Assembly: GCA_036000105.1 (NCBI GenBank)
Contig: DASYGE010000012.1
Location: 124,001-188,000 of the forward strand
Origin: DASUBN01 sp036000105
GTDB taxonomy: Bacteria; Pseudomonadota; Gammaproteobacteria; Natronospirales; REEB76
Reading direction: 5' to 3'
Length of the DNA: 64,000 nucleotides
Under the pieces are notes generated by a model. The model made no database searches and had not been told where the DNA came from. It saw only the letters and a list, made by a program, of their open reading frames with translations. This document shows positions 26,368 through 34,893 of this stretch, piece by piece (position 1 is the first letter of the stretch; each line of letters starts with the position of its first letter). A program made the position numbers and the translations under genes.

Positions 26368-26940
26368 ATGGGTGTCGGCAGCTTCGTCTTCCTGGCGGTC
26401 ATCGCCGTGGCGGTGATCTATCTGATCATGCTCTATAACGGGCTGGTCTCCCTCAAGAACAACGTGAAAGAAGCCTGGGCGAACATCGATGTGCTGCTTA
26501 AGCAGCGGCATGATGAATTGCCCAAGCTGGTGGAGACCTGCAAGCAATACATGGGCTATGAGAAAGACACTCTGGAGAAGGTGATGCAGGCTCGCGCGGG
26601 TGTGCAGCAGGCCCGCGAGTCGGGTGACATGGCGGCCCTTGGCCCGGCCGAAGCCCAGATGCGTTCCATGATCGGAAAATTGTACGCTGTGGCGGAAGCC
26701 TATCCTCAGCTCAAAGCCAACGAATCATTCCAGCAGCTGCAGACCCGCATCACGGGCCTCGAGAACGCCATCGCCGACCGGCGCGAGTTCTACAACGACA
26801 GCGTCAACCTCTACAACACCCGCACCCAACAGTTCCCGGACGTGCTCATCGCCAACAACTTCGGCTTCAAGCCCGGGACCCTGCTGGAGTTCGGCGAAGA
26901 AGAGAAGAAGGATGTGGATGTGAAGGCCCTGTTCAGCTGA
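26368..26940 (+). CDS. lemA: LemA family membrane protein
   Basis: Predicted 190 aa. One N-terminal membrane helix (FVFLAVIAVAVIYLIMLYNG) is followed by the signature SLKNNVKEAWANIDVLLKQRHDELPKLVETC and a long alpha-helical body ending near NNFGFKPGTLLEF. LemA proteins sit in the inner membrane with the helical domain outside or inside the cytoplasm depending on topology; their molecular role is unknown. The next gene begins 10 bases downstream and encodes a membrane-anchored GIDE-like protein, a recurrent partnership for LemA. An imperfect palindrome with TATACT lies at 26314-26341 upstream and may hold the promoter. Confidence 0.92.
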   Translation: MGVGSFVFLAVIAVAVIYLIMLYNGLVSLKNNVKEAWANIDVLLKQRHDELPKLVETCKQYMGYEKDTLEKVMQARAGVQQARESGDMAALGPAEAQMRSMIGKLYAVAEAYPQLKANESFQQLQTRITGLENAIADRREFYNDSVNLYNTRTQQFPDVLIANNFGFKPGTLLEFGEEEKKDVDVKALFS

Positions 26941-26950
26941 GGGCATCCGC

Positions 26951-27898
26951 GTGTCGCTTTTCCTGGATCCTTACTGGCTCCGTAGCCTCGATCCCGGGCA
27001 CTTCTGGCTGTTCGCCGCCGCGATCTGGGCGGTCTCGATCGGCGCCTTCTTCGCCGGCTGGCGCTACTTCCGCCGGCTGCAGGCCGTGGCAGGCACCCCC
27101 AAGTCCTTGATCCGCTCCGCCGCCCAGGGCTACGTCGAGTTGTCGGGCATCAGTCGCCTCATGCCCGGCGAACCCATACTCGCGCCGCTCAGCCACATGC
27201 GCTGCGTGTGGTGGTCCTATCGCATCGAGGAGTACGTGAACAGCGGCAGGAGTTCCCGTTGGCAGGCGGTGAAGAGCGAGACGAGCGGCGAACTGTTCCT
27301 GGTGCAGGACGAGACCGGTCAGTGCGTGGTAGACCCGGACAAGGCCGCAGTCTATCCCTCGACGAAGGACGTCTGGTATGGCGACAGCGAGATACCTGAA
27401 GGAGGGCCCGGCCTCGGCAGGTTGGGTGTGGCCTCGCGCTACCGTTACAAGGAGGAGCGCATGCAGGACGGCGATCCCTTGTACGCCCTCGGCTACTTCC
27501 ACACCCAGGGCCCTGTCTCCGCGGGCGACATCGACGAGGAAGTGCGCCAGCAACTTGCCGCCTGGAAGAAAGACCAAGCCTGGCTCATCCAGCATTTCGA
27601 CACCAACCATGACGGGCAGATCGATCAGCGGGAATGGGAGGCGGCGCGCCAGGAGGCACGGCACCTGGTGCTGGAGCAAGAGCGCGACAACCTCAAGCGT
27701 CCGCCGGTGAACGTACTGAGCCGTCCGCCTGACGGCCGCGATTTCATCCTCTCCACCGTGTCGCAGCAAAAGCTGGAGACGCGGCTACGGCTGTACGTCG
27801 CCGCTTGCCTGGCGGCCTTCCTGCTCGCCGGCGCCATCGGCACCTATCTCGTGGATGTGCGCTTGGATCATGGGGGCGCGGTGAAATCCCAGCGCTAG
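26951..27898 (+). CDS. Membrane-anchored GIDE-like protein with EF-hand
   Basis: Predicted 315 aa. A membrane helix at about residues 18-37, then a GIDE-like (BAM) domain with IRSAAQGYVELSG, PILAPLSHMRCVWWSY and VVDPDKAAVYP. A canonical EF-hand loop DTNHDGQIDQRE follows at residues 217-228 (Asp217, Asn219, Asp221, Asp225, Glu228), and a second membrane helix near the C-terminus (LYVAACLAAFLLAGAIGTYL). GIDE domains are known from the mitochondrial ligase MUL1; no RING domain is present here. The EF-hand should bind calcium. The start is GTG at 26951 with GAGGG upstream. Probably an operon with lemA. Confidence 0.8.
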   Translation: MSLFLDPYWLRSLDPGHFWLFAAAIWAVSIGAFFAGWRYFRRLQAVAGTPKSLIRSAAQGYVELSGISRLMPGEPILAPLSHMRCVWWSYRIEEYVNSGRSSRWQAVKSETSGELFLVQDETGQCVVDPDKAAVYPSTKDVWYGDSEIPEGGPGLGRLGVASRYRYKEERMQDGDPLYALGYFHTQGPVSAGDIDEEVRQQLAAWKKDQAWLIQHFDTNHDGQIDQREWEAARQEARHLVLEQERDNLKRPPVNVLSRPPDGRDFILSTVSQQKLETRLRLYVAACLAAFLLAGAIGTYLVDVRLDHGGAVKSQR

Positions 27899-27981
27899 GT
27901 TTTACTGTAGCCGAAGGGCGCGTACCGCCCTTTGCGATGCGCCAAATATAGATCCAAACAACAAGCGACCTGGACCCTAGT

Positions 27982-28704
27982 ATGTTCGTGCTCCTACTGG
28001 TCATCGCCAGCCTGATATGTCTGCTCGTAGGGATACGATTCCTGCGGCAGGCTCTGGCCCTGACCACCACGGCCACCTCGTACATCCGTTCCGCCGCACA
28101 AGGGTACGTGGTGCTGGAAGGCACCGGCTCGCCCCTGCCGGGGCGTTCGATCGTGGCGCCGTTTTCCGGGAAGCCCTGCGTCTGGTGGTCCACGCAGGTT
28201 GAACCCCTCCTGCATGTGGATCCCCGCATACCTAACCAGCATGCCTTCGATAAGCGCAGCAGTACCGATCTGTTCATGCTCAAGGACGGCACGGGAGAAT
28301 GCCTCGTGGACCCCACTTCGGCAGAAGTACGGGCGATGACCAGGGAGACCTGGTACAGCAGTTCGATGGACGTCGGCTCCATAAGCCAGGCCCGGCGGTC
28401 GCTCGCGTTGGGAGACGGCTTTAGCTTCACAGAGGAACGCATCGAACTGCATCAGCGGATCGTGGGCAGCGGATATTTCCGCACGGTGGATGGCGATGCC
28501 CAGACTCACGGGATCGATGGTGGCATGGCCCTTAACCCCGGGGTAAACACCTTGAGCCAGCCGACCGACGGCAGGAGATTCCTGCTGTCCACGATCCCGG
28601 AAGACAGCTTGTCCCGACAGCTGCGCATACGCGCAGCGCTGATGCTGCTCTCGTGCGTCGTCCTGGCCGGCTGTGCGCTTTATGCCAGCGGGATCGCCGG
28701 TTGA
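27982..28704 (+). CDS. Second GIDE-like membrane protein, no EF-hand
   Basis: Predicted 240 aa paralogue of the preceding gene. It shares IRSAAQGYVVLEG, SIVAPFSGKPCVWWS, CLVDPTSAEV and the late SQPTDGRRFLLSTIPEDSL, which corresponds to SRPPDGRDFILSTVSQQKL in its neighbour. Membrane helices lie at both ends (MFVLLLVIASLICLLVGIRF and LMLLSCVVLAGCALYASG). The EF-hand insertion is absent. Gene duplication followed by gain or loss of the calcium-binding segment is the simple reading. The 83-base gap to the previous gene leaves room for a separate promoter. Confidence 0.75.
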   Translation: MFVLLLVIASLICLLVGIRFLRQALALTTTATSYIRSAAQGYVVLEGTGSPLPGRSIVAPFSGKPCVWWSTQVEPLLHVDPRIPNQHAFDKRSSTDLFMLKDGTGECLVDPTSAEVRAMTRETWYSSSMDVGSISQARRSLALGDGFSFTEERIELHQRIVGSGYFRTVDGDAQTHGIDGGMALNPGVNTLSQPTDGRRFLLSTIPEDSLSRQLRIRAALMLLSCVVLAGCALYASGIAG

Positions 28705-28773
28705 CCATCGTGAAGCGACGACAGCGCGACCCCTTCTGCTAAGATTTCCACCCCGTAGCGCAGCAGCAAAACC

Positions 28774-30810
28774 ATGCCCAATCCTCTGCTCGAATGGGAT
28801 GCACTCCCGCCCTTCAGCCGTATCCAGGCGGAGCACCTGGAACCGGCGGTGGACACGGTGCTGAAGGAGAACCGCGCGGTACTGGAAGCACTCACCGCTC
28901 TCCCCACCCCAGATTGGCAAAACTTCATCGAACCCCAGGAGACGCTCGCCGACCGCTTGCATCGGGCCTGGGCGCCGGCGGCCCATCTCAACTCGGTCAT
29001 GAGCGGCAAGGGATTGCGGGACGCCTACAACGCTTGCCTCGCGAGGCTCGCGGAGTACGACACGGAACTCGGGCAGAACGCGGCCCTGCAGCGGGGCTAT
29101 CAGGCTCTCAAGACGGGTCCGGAGTGGGCAGGCTATTCGCCGGCGCAGCACAAGCTGGTGGACGATGCGCTGCGGGATTTCCGCCTGGCCGGCGTGGACC
29201 TGCCGCCGGAGAAGAAGACGCGCTTCCGCGAGGTGATGCAGGAACTCACCCAGCGGGAAGCGAAGTTCGAGGACAACGTGCTGGATGCGACTCAAGGGCG
29301 CATCACCCAGGTGCGCGATGCCACGCGCACGGCGGGCATACCCGCTGCCGCTGTGGAGCGTGCGCGCCGCGAGGCCGAGGAGCGCAAGCTCGAAGGCTGG
29401 GTGTTCAGCCTGGATTATCCGGCCTATTCCGCTGTGATCATCCATGCCGACGACCGCAGCCTGCGGGAAGAGATGTACACCGCTTATCTGACGCGCGCCT
29501 CGGACCAGGGACCGGACGCCGGCCGCTGGGACAACGGCGTGATCATGGCGGACATCCTGCGCCTGCGCCTCGAAGCCGCAAGCCTCACGGGCTACGCGAG
29601 CTTCGCCGCCTACTCCCTGGCGGACAAGATGGCCAAGTCTCCCGAGGAAGTACTGGGTTTCCTCACGGATCTGGTGGCCCGGGTGCGACCGGTGGCGCGC
29701 CATGAACTCCTGGAACTCTCGGAATACGCCCTGGAACGGGATGGCTTGAAAGAGCTGCGCCCCTGGGATGTGGGTTACTACGCGGAGAAACTGAAAGAAG
29801 AGCGTTACCACGTCTCCCAGGAGATGCTGCGACCTTACTTCCCTGCGCCCAAGGTCACGGCCGGGCTCTTCCAGGTGATGCACAAGCTCTATGGCCTCGG
29901 TTTCACCGAGGTGCCGGGCGCGGATGTCTGGCATCCAGACGTGAAGTTCTACGAACTGCGGGATGCGGCGGGTACGCTACGCGGACGCCTGTATCTGGAT
30001 CTCTATACCCGCAACGGCAAGCGCGGTGGCGCCTGGATGGACGAGACCCTGGGAAGGCGGCGCACCGCACGCGGCCTGCAGACGCCGGTGGCTTTCCTGA
30101 GCTGCAATTTCCCGCCTCCCGCGCCGACGACCCCTTCGCTACTCACCCACGACGACGTGGTGACCCTGTTCCATGAGCTGGGCCACTGCCTGCACCATCT
30201 GCTCACCCAGGTGGATTACCCATCCGTGGGCGGCATCAACGGCGTGGCCTGGGATGCGGTAGAGCTGCCGAGCCAGTTCCACGAGAACTTCGCCTGGACC
30301 CGCGAGGGCTTGGCCCTCGTGAGCGGCCACTACGAGAGCGGCGCGCCCCTGCCGGAGGATCTCTACCAGAAGATGCTGGGGGCGCGGCATTTCCATTCGG
30401 CCCTGCATCTCCTGCGGCAGCTCGAGTTCGCTCTCTTCGATTTCCGTCTGCATATGCAGACAGGTGAGCCCGGTGAGGGCTACGTGCAACGCACCCTGGA
30501 AGAGACGCGTCGTGAAGTGAGCCTCCTACCGGTACCGGGATGGAACCGCTTCGCGAATAGCTTCTCCCACATCTTCGCCGGCGGTTATGCGGCGGGTTAC
30601 TACAGTTATCTCTGGGCGGAAGTGCTGGCGGCGGACGCCTACGGCGCCTTCGAGGAAGCCGGGGTCTTCGATCGGGCCACGGGCAAACGTTTCATGGCGA
30701 GTATCCTGGAAAAAGGCGGCAGCCGCGAAGCCATGGAACTCTTCGTGGAATTCCGCGGCCGCAAACCCACATTGGATGCATTTCTAAGGTTGAACGGGTT
30801 GGCGGCATGA
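28774..30810 (+). CDS. prlC: Oligopeptidase A (M3 metallopeptidase)
   Basis: Predicted 678 aa, matching E. coli PrlC (680 aa). Cytoplasmic zinc peptidase that degrades signal peptides and other oligopeptides. The zinc site HELGH is at His467-Glu468-His471 in LFHELGHCLHHLLT, with the third ligand in LPSQFHENFAWT. N-terminus MPNPLLEWDALPPFSRIQAEH fits the family. It overlaps xthA by four bases (ATGA), so the two are co-translated. Confidence 0.96.
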   Translation: MPNPLLEWDALPPFSRIQAEHLEPAVDTVLKENRAVLEALTALPTPDWQNFIEPQETLADRLHRAWAPAAHLNSVMSGKGLRDAYNACLARLAEYDTELGQNAALQRGYQALKTGPEWAGYSPAQHKLVDDALRDFRLAGVDLPPEKKTRFREVMQELTQREAKFEDNVLDATQGRITQVRDATRTAGIPAAAVERARREAEERKLEGWVFSLDYPAYSAVIIHADDRSLREEMYTAYLTRASDQGPDAGRWDNGVIMADILRLRLEAASLTGYASFAAYSLADKMAKSPEEVLGFLTDLVARVRPVARHELLELSEYALERDGLKELRPWDVGYYAEKLKEERYHVSQEMLRPYFPAPKVTAGLFQVMHKLYGLGFTEVPGADVWHPDVKFYELRDAAGTLRGRLYLDLYTRNGKRGGAWMDETLGRRRTARGLQTPVAFLSCNFPPPAPTTPSLLTHDDVVTLFHELGHCLHHLLTQVDYPSVGGINGVAWDAVELPSQFHENFAWTREGLALVSGHYESGAPLPEDLYQKMLGARHFHSALHLLRQLEFALFDFRLHMQTGEPGEGYVQRTLEETRREVSLLPVPGWNRFANSFSHIFAGGYAAGYYSYLWAEVLAADAYGAFEEAGVFDRATGKRFMASILEKGGSREAMELFVEFRGRKPTLDAFLRLNGLAA

Positions 30811-31577
30811 AGATCGGGACCTGGAACGTGAACAGTCTCCGCGTGCGTCTGCCGCACGTGCTGCAATGGCTCGACAACGTCCGCCCCGACGTGCTGGCGC
30901 TGCAAGAGATCAAGCTCACGGATGCGGATTTCCCCGCCAACGCTTTCGCCGATGTCGGTTACCAGGCCATCTGCTCGGGGCAACCCACCTATAACGGCGT
31001 GGCGCTGCTCTCCCGGGACGAGCCGGAGGATGTAGTGACCGCGCTGCCGGATTTCCAGGACCCCCAACGGCGGGTGCTGGGCGCCAGGATCGGCGATGTC
31101 TACGTACTCGACCTCTACGTGCCCAACGGCCAGAGCCTGGAGTCCGACAAGTACCGCTACAAGCTCGACTGGCTCGCCCAGTTGGATGCCTGGGTGCCCG
31201 CCCTGCTCAAGCGCCAGCCGAACCTGGTGATGCTGGGGGACTTCAACATCGCCCCGGATGACCGGGACGTGCATGACCCGGCTGCCTGGGAGGGCCAGGT
31301 ACTGGTGAGCGAACCCGAGCGCCAGGCGTTCCAGCGCCTCCTCAGCCACGGCCTCAAGGACAGCTTCCGACTGCACCAGGAGGGGGGCGGGCACTACAGC
31401 TGGTGGGATTACCGCTCCGCCGGTTACCAGCGCAATCGGGGCCTGCGCATAGACCATATCCTCCTGTCCTCCCCCCTGGCGGAGCGCTGCGCTGCCGCCT
31501 GGATAGACCCGGAGCCCCGGGGCTGGGAACGGCCCTCGGACCATACCCCGGTGCTGGTGGAACTGACCCTCCCCTGA
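30807..31577 (+). CDS. xthA: Exodeoxyribonuclease III
   Basis: Predicted 256 aa of the exonuclease III/AP endonuclease family, which cleaves at abasic sites and removes 3' blocking groups. Motifs in order: KIGTWNVNSLRVRL, LALQEIKLTD (metal-binding Glu), YVPNGQSLESDKYRYKLDWL, MLGDFNIAPDDRDVHDP, YSWWDYRSAGYQRNRGLRID and PSDHTPVLVEL (catalytic His). It shares the ATGA overlap with prlC. No SOS box is seen. Confidence 0.95.
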   Translation: MKIGTWNVNSLRVRLPHVLQWLDNVRPDVLALQEIKLTDADFPANAFADVGYQAICSGQPTYNGVALLSRDEPEDVVTALPDFQDPQRRVLGARIGDVYVLDLYVPNGQSLESDKYRYKLDWLAQLDAWVPALLKRQPNLVMLGDFNIAPDDRDVHDPAAWEGQVLVSEPERQAFQRLLSHGLKDSFRLHQEGGGHYSWWDYRSAGYQRNRGLRIDHILLSSPLAERCAAAWIDPEPRGWERPSDHTPVLVELTLP

Positions 31578-31688
31578 GACCCTGCCAGAGCCCGCCTATG
31601 CCCTTTGGAAGCGTTGGCGCAAAACGACACGATACGTAGACACCCATCCCTTGCCCTGCTCCCAATGCCTCTAAAAGCCCCTGATTGC

Positions 31689-31718
31689 TTGGGGTTATAA
31701 GCTTATTCTTTACATAAT
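31689..31718 (+). promoter_or_regulatory. Candidate promoter before the HD/PDE-like gene
   Basis: TTGGGG (31689-31694), an 18-base spacer and CATAAT (31713-31718) lie in an AT-rich patch within the xthA downstream gap. The -35 is weak. Confidence 0.3.
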
Positions 31719-31821
31719 CCTAACCCTTGGAGCCTGTAGCATTTCTGCGTATGCTGCGGCCGATGTGAGGGGACTACCGGGGAACCGACTCGACGCCGGC
31801 CAGGGCGCGCGACAAAACTAC

Positions 31822-32832
31822 ATGACCGACTTCAAGGCCCGGCGCAGCGATTACGACGTCACCAACCGCATCCAGGTCAGTGACCCCGTGGCCGTGGGCG
31901 AAGCCGTGCAGGAACTCTATTCCGGGCTCTACCCCGACCAGGCCCTCAAACCCCTGCAGACAGCCTTCGCGGATTTCACCCGCATGTACTGCGGCGAGGA
32001 TCCCCGCTTCCACGGTTGCGAGACCGGCTATCACGACCTGCAGCACAGCCTGGATGTGACCCTGGCGCTCATGCGCCACATCGATGGCTTCGAGCGTACG
32101 GCGGCTCCTTCGGAACGCTTAGGCGCGCGCCGCGCCGCCGTGGGTGTGGTCACCGCCCTGTACCACGACGTGGGTTACCTGCGCAGCACCCGCGACCGGC
32201 GCCATCACCACGGTGCGGAATACACCTTGACCCACGTGAGCCGCGGCGGACATTTCCTCGGCGACTATCTCGCCCACGTCGGGCTCGGCAGCGAGGCCCA
32301 GATCGCCGGCCGCATGATCCATTACACGGGTTATGAGCGGGACATCAACCGCATCGACCTCGGCGACAAGCCTTATACGCGCCTAGGGCACCTGCTCGGC
32401 ACTTCCGACCTCACGGCCCAGATGGCCGACCGCTGCTACCTGGAGAAATGCCGCGACCGCCTGTACGAGGAGTTCGTCATGGGCGGCATGGCCGAGCGGC
32501 GCATGCCCGACGGCCGGGTGGTGGTGCTGTATTCCTCACCCCGGGATCTCCTGCAGAAGACCCCGAACTTCTACGCCGCCACGCTCAACGCCCGGCTGGA
32601 AGGCACCTTCGCCGGCGCCCACGCGTATGCTGCCCGGCATTTCGGTGGCCAGAGCCTGTACATGGAAGCAGTGCAGCAGAACATGCACCACCTGCAGCAG
32701 TTGATCGAGCACAACGACTGGTCCTTGCTGCGCCGCCATCCGGCCAGCATCACCGCCGAATACATGCTGAAGAAGACCCCCGGCCGCACGCGCCCGCACC
32801 ATCACGCGCGCCTCCTGGCCCACTCGGCCTGA
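31822..32832 (+). CDS. HD-domain phosphohydrolase resembling class I PDEs
   Basis: Predicted 336 aa. The metal site signature is YHDLQHSLDVTLALMRHI followed by ALYHDVGYL and RHHHGAEYT. This spacing resembles the HNxxHAxDV and HDxxH motifs of class I cyclic nucleotide phosphodiesterases more than simple bacterial HD proteins. The rest is helical, ending in a His/Arg-rich tail. No sensor or membrane domain is present. The substrate is unknown; a cyclic nucleotide is one possibility. The ATG at 31822 is preferred over a GTG at 31765 because homology begins after it, but neither has a ribosome site. Confidence 0.75.
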   Translation: MTDFKARRSDYDVTNRIQVSDPVAVGEAVQELYSGLYPDQALKPLQTAFADFTRMYCGEDPRFHGCETGYHDLQHSLDVTLALMRHIDGFERTAAPSERLGARRAAVGVVTALYHDVGYLRSTRDRRHHHGAEYTLTHVSRGGHFLGDYLAHVGLGSEAQIAGRMIHYTGYERDINRIDLGDKPYTRLGHLLGTSDLTAQMADRCYLEKCRDRLYEEFVMGGMAERRMPDGRVVVLYSSPRDLLQKTPNFYAATLNARLEGTFAGAHAYAARHFGGQSLYMEAVQQNMHHLQQLIEHNDWSLLRRHPASITAEYMLKKTPGRTRPHHHARLLAHSA

Positions 32833-32845
32833 TCCCCTTAAAACG

Positions 32846-32876
32846 CCAAGGGCGCCTATGCAGGCGCCCTTGGTCT
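32846..32876 (+). terminator. Terminator-like hairpin after the HD/PDE-like gene
   Basis: A perfect 11-bp stem CCAAGGGCGCC / GGCGCCCTTGG with loop TATGCA lies in the convergent gap 13 bases after the stop. The T content after it is modest, so it may act in both directions. Confidence 0.75.
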
Positions 32877-32894
32877 TATCACATCCAGATCAGC

Positions 32895-33587
32895 TTATTT
32901 CTTGGTCTGCACTTCGCCATAGGTGGCGGGGAAGCCCGGCAAGGGCCGCGGCATGGCCCATTGCCCAGGCGAAGTCTTGCCGAAGCTCAGACCGATGACG
33001 TAACTCGCGTAATCGGCGTTCACCAAGAGACCTGGTACCCAGACGGAATAAGAGCCATCCGACCAGAAGGCCAGACCGCAGTTCACCGCCGAGTTGTTGA
33101 TGGTCATGGCGCATTCACCGCCGGCGATGGATAGCACCACCTGGGTGGCACTGTTGTCGTTGTTGCGCAACAGCACCGCCGGTGCCAGAGGGGCGACGGA
33201 CCAGTTCGGCGGGAAGGGATACTGGTTGCCGAGGTCGGGCGCCTGGGTGGCATTCATGCCGGACGGGCTGCCGTCGATCTTGGCGGTCACCGTGCCCTTG
33301 GCGGTGGTGATCTCGATGGTCATATGCGCATGCGGATCGCCCAGGGCATCGTCTTCATCAGCGATCACCTTGCAGGGATAGGTGAGCACCTGGGCGTCGG
33401 AATAGAAGCCCACCATGGTCACGTATTTGCAGGTCTTGCCGGAGATCAGGAAGTTGCCGGTATCGGTCCCGGACCGGGGCGTAGGCGTGCCGCGCAGGGC
33501 ATAGGCGTCACCGCTGCCGGAACAGCCGGCCACTGCCATCACCATGGCCGTCACCAGGCCAATCACCACCAAGCCGCCGTGTCTCAT
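32895..33587 (-). CDS. Hypothetical lipoprotein
   Basis: Predicted 230 aa. The signal MRHGGLVVIGLVTAMVMAVAGC has a lipobox VAGC. The mature part is rich in beta-type sequence with a few cysteines (KTCKYV, TYPCKV, GGECAM, AVNCGL), which may pair in the periplasm. I do not recognise a domain. GGAGAG lies before the ATG at 33587; an upstream in-frame extension to 33665 is not supported. It stands alone. Confidence 0.75.
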   Translation of the reverse strand: MRHGGLVVIGLVTAMVMAVAGCSGSGDAYALRGTPTPRSGTDTGNFLISGKTCKYVTMVGFYSDAQVLTYPCKVIADEDDALGDPHAHMTIEITTAKGTVTAKIDGSPSGMNATQAPDLGNQYPFPPNWSVAPLAPAVLLRNNDNSATQVVLSIAGGECAMTINNSAVNCGLAFWSDGSYSVWVPGLLVNADYASYVIGLSFGKTSPGQWAMPRPLPGFPATYGEVQTKK

Positions 33588-33817
33588 GGTTCCGCTCTCC
33601 AAGTCGTGGATGTCACGCAGGAATTCTGCGGCGTATGTGTTAACCCATATCCGGTCTTTGTGCAACCGCAGTCGACGCCGGAATTCCGGCGTCGGATTTG
33701 GCCGTACATAACCCCATGATTTTCATTCGGATATATCCGTCCCTGCCCGCCCGCCTCGGCCGAGAGCCTGCGGCTCGGGTAGCATGGACCCCTTGGATCC
33801 ACAGCGGGAGCGCGCCC

Positions 33818-34099
33818 ATGCAAGCGGTCTGGAACGGCAAAGTGGTGGCGGAGAGCGACAAGACCGTGGTGGTGGAAGGCAACCACTATTTCCCGCCGGA
33901 GACCCTCAAACGGGAGTACTTCAAAGACAGCGACCGGCATACCGTCTGCCCCTGGAAGGGCCAAGCCAGTTATTACGACGTGGTGGTGGATGGCAAAGTG
34001 AGCGAGGGCGGCGCCTGGTATTACCCCGATCCCAAACCCGCCGCCGCGGAGATCCGTGGGTATTTTGCGTTCTGGCGTGGCGTCAATGTCACGGCCTGA
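33818..34099 (+). CDS. DUF427 family protein
   Basis: Predicted 93 aa. The DUF427 pattern is clear: WNGKVVAESDKTVVVEGNHYFP, then HTVCPWKGQASYYDV and AWYYPDPKPAAAEIRGYFAFW. Members are small single-domain beta-rich proteins of unknown function, found widely in bacteria and fungi. GGGAG precedes the ATG at 33818; a longer reading from 33698 has no support. Confidence 0.9.
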   Translation: MQAVWNGKVVAESDKTVVVEGNHYFPPETLKREYFKDSDRHTVCPWKGQASYYDVVVDGKVSEGGAWYYPDPKPAAAEIRGYFAFWRGVNVTA

Positions 34100-34126
34100 A
34101 ACGACTACTTACAGCGCTCGTGGCAA

Positions 34127-34193
34127 AGTTGCCTTTTCGGCAACTGCTCCCTGCGTTGCCCTACCTCGTGCATCCATGCACTCGTGGCGAGGT
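34127..34193. repeat. Two intergenic palindromes with CATCCATG centre
   Basis: AGTTGCC/GGCAACT (34127-34145) is followed by a compound hairpin 34163-34193 with outer arms ACCTCG/CGAGGT and inner GTGCAT/ATGCAC. The inner centre CATCCATG equals that of the hairpin at 24559-24578. It lies between the DUF427 gene and the NAD(P)-binding gene. Confidence 0.5.
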
Positions 34194-34226
34194 GTGACCG
34201 TGCAGCCTTGAGGAGGAGACGTCGCC

Positions 34227-34886
34227 ATGAAAGTCATCTTGTTCGGTGCCACCGGCATGGTGGGCCAGGGCGTGCTCCGGGAATGCCTGCTGGACTCGCA
34301 GGTGGAAGCCGTGCTGGCGGTGGGCCGCGGTGGCGTGAGACAGCAACATGCGAAACTCAGCGTGCTCGTGCAGGAAGACTTCTTCGATTATTCCGGGAGC
34401 GAGGCGAAGCTCAAAGGCTATGACGCCTGCTGCTTCTGCCTCGGCGTCTCATCGGCGGGCATGAGCGAAGCCGAGTACCACCGCATCACTTTCGATCTTA
34501 CCCTCGCGGCAGCCGAGACCCTCGCCCGCCTGAACCCAGGCATGACCTTCATATACGTCTCGGGTGCCGGTACCGACAGCAGCGAGAAGGGCCGCAGCAT
34601 GTGGGCACGGGTGAAAGGCATGACTGAAAACGCACTGCTCAAGCTGCCGTTCAAGGCCGCCTACATGTTCCGCCCCGGCATCATCCGGCCACTGCACGGC
34701 ATCAAGTCCAAGACACCGCTCTACAACGGCTTTTACATGGCCTTGGGTCCCCTCCTCTGGCTCCTGGGCGTACTCGCCCCCAACTCCATGACCACGACCG
34801 GGCAATTGGGGCGCGCCATGCTCCATGCAGCCCGGGACGGCGCGCCGAAACCCCTGCTGGAGACGGCCGACATCAACCGCTTGTGA
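34227..34886 (+). CDS. NAD(P)H-binding Rossmann protein (atypical SDR)
   Basis: Predicted 219 aa. The dinucleotide motif ILFGATGMVGQGVLRECL (GxxGxxG) is at the N-terminus, and FIYVSGAGTDSS with a downstream WARVKGMTENALL (K) resembles the atypical SDR (NmrA/HTATIP2-like) pattern. The substrate is unknown, and some relatives are NADPH sensors rather than enzymes. A GGAGGAG ribosome site precedes the ATG. Confidence 0.85.
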   Translation: MKVILFGATGMVGQGVLRECLLDSQVEAVLAVGRGGVRQQHAKLSVLVQEDFFDYSGSEAKLKGYDACCFCLGVSSAGMSEAEYHRITFDLTLAAAETLARLNPGMTFIYVSGAGTDSSEKGRSMWARVKGMTENALLKLPFKAAYMFRPGIIRPLHGIKSKTPLYNGFYMALGPLLWLLGVLAPNSMTTTGQLGRAMLHAARDGAPKPLLETADINRL

Positions 34887-34893
34887 TCCGCGT

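Noticed and set aside
27994..29934. Minus-strand open frame opposite the second GIDE-like gene and prlC
   Set aside because: No recognisable domain; the plus-strand genes are strongly supported.
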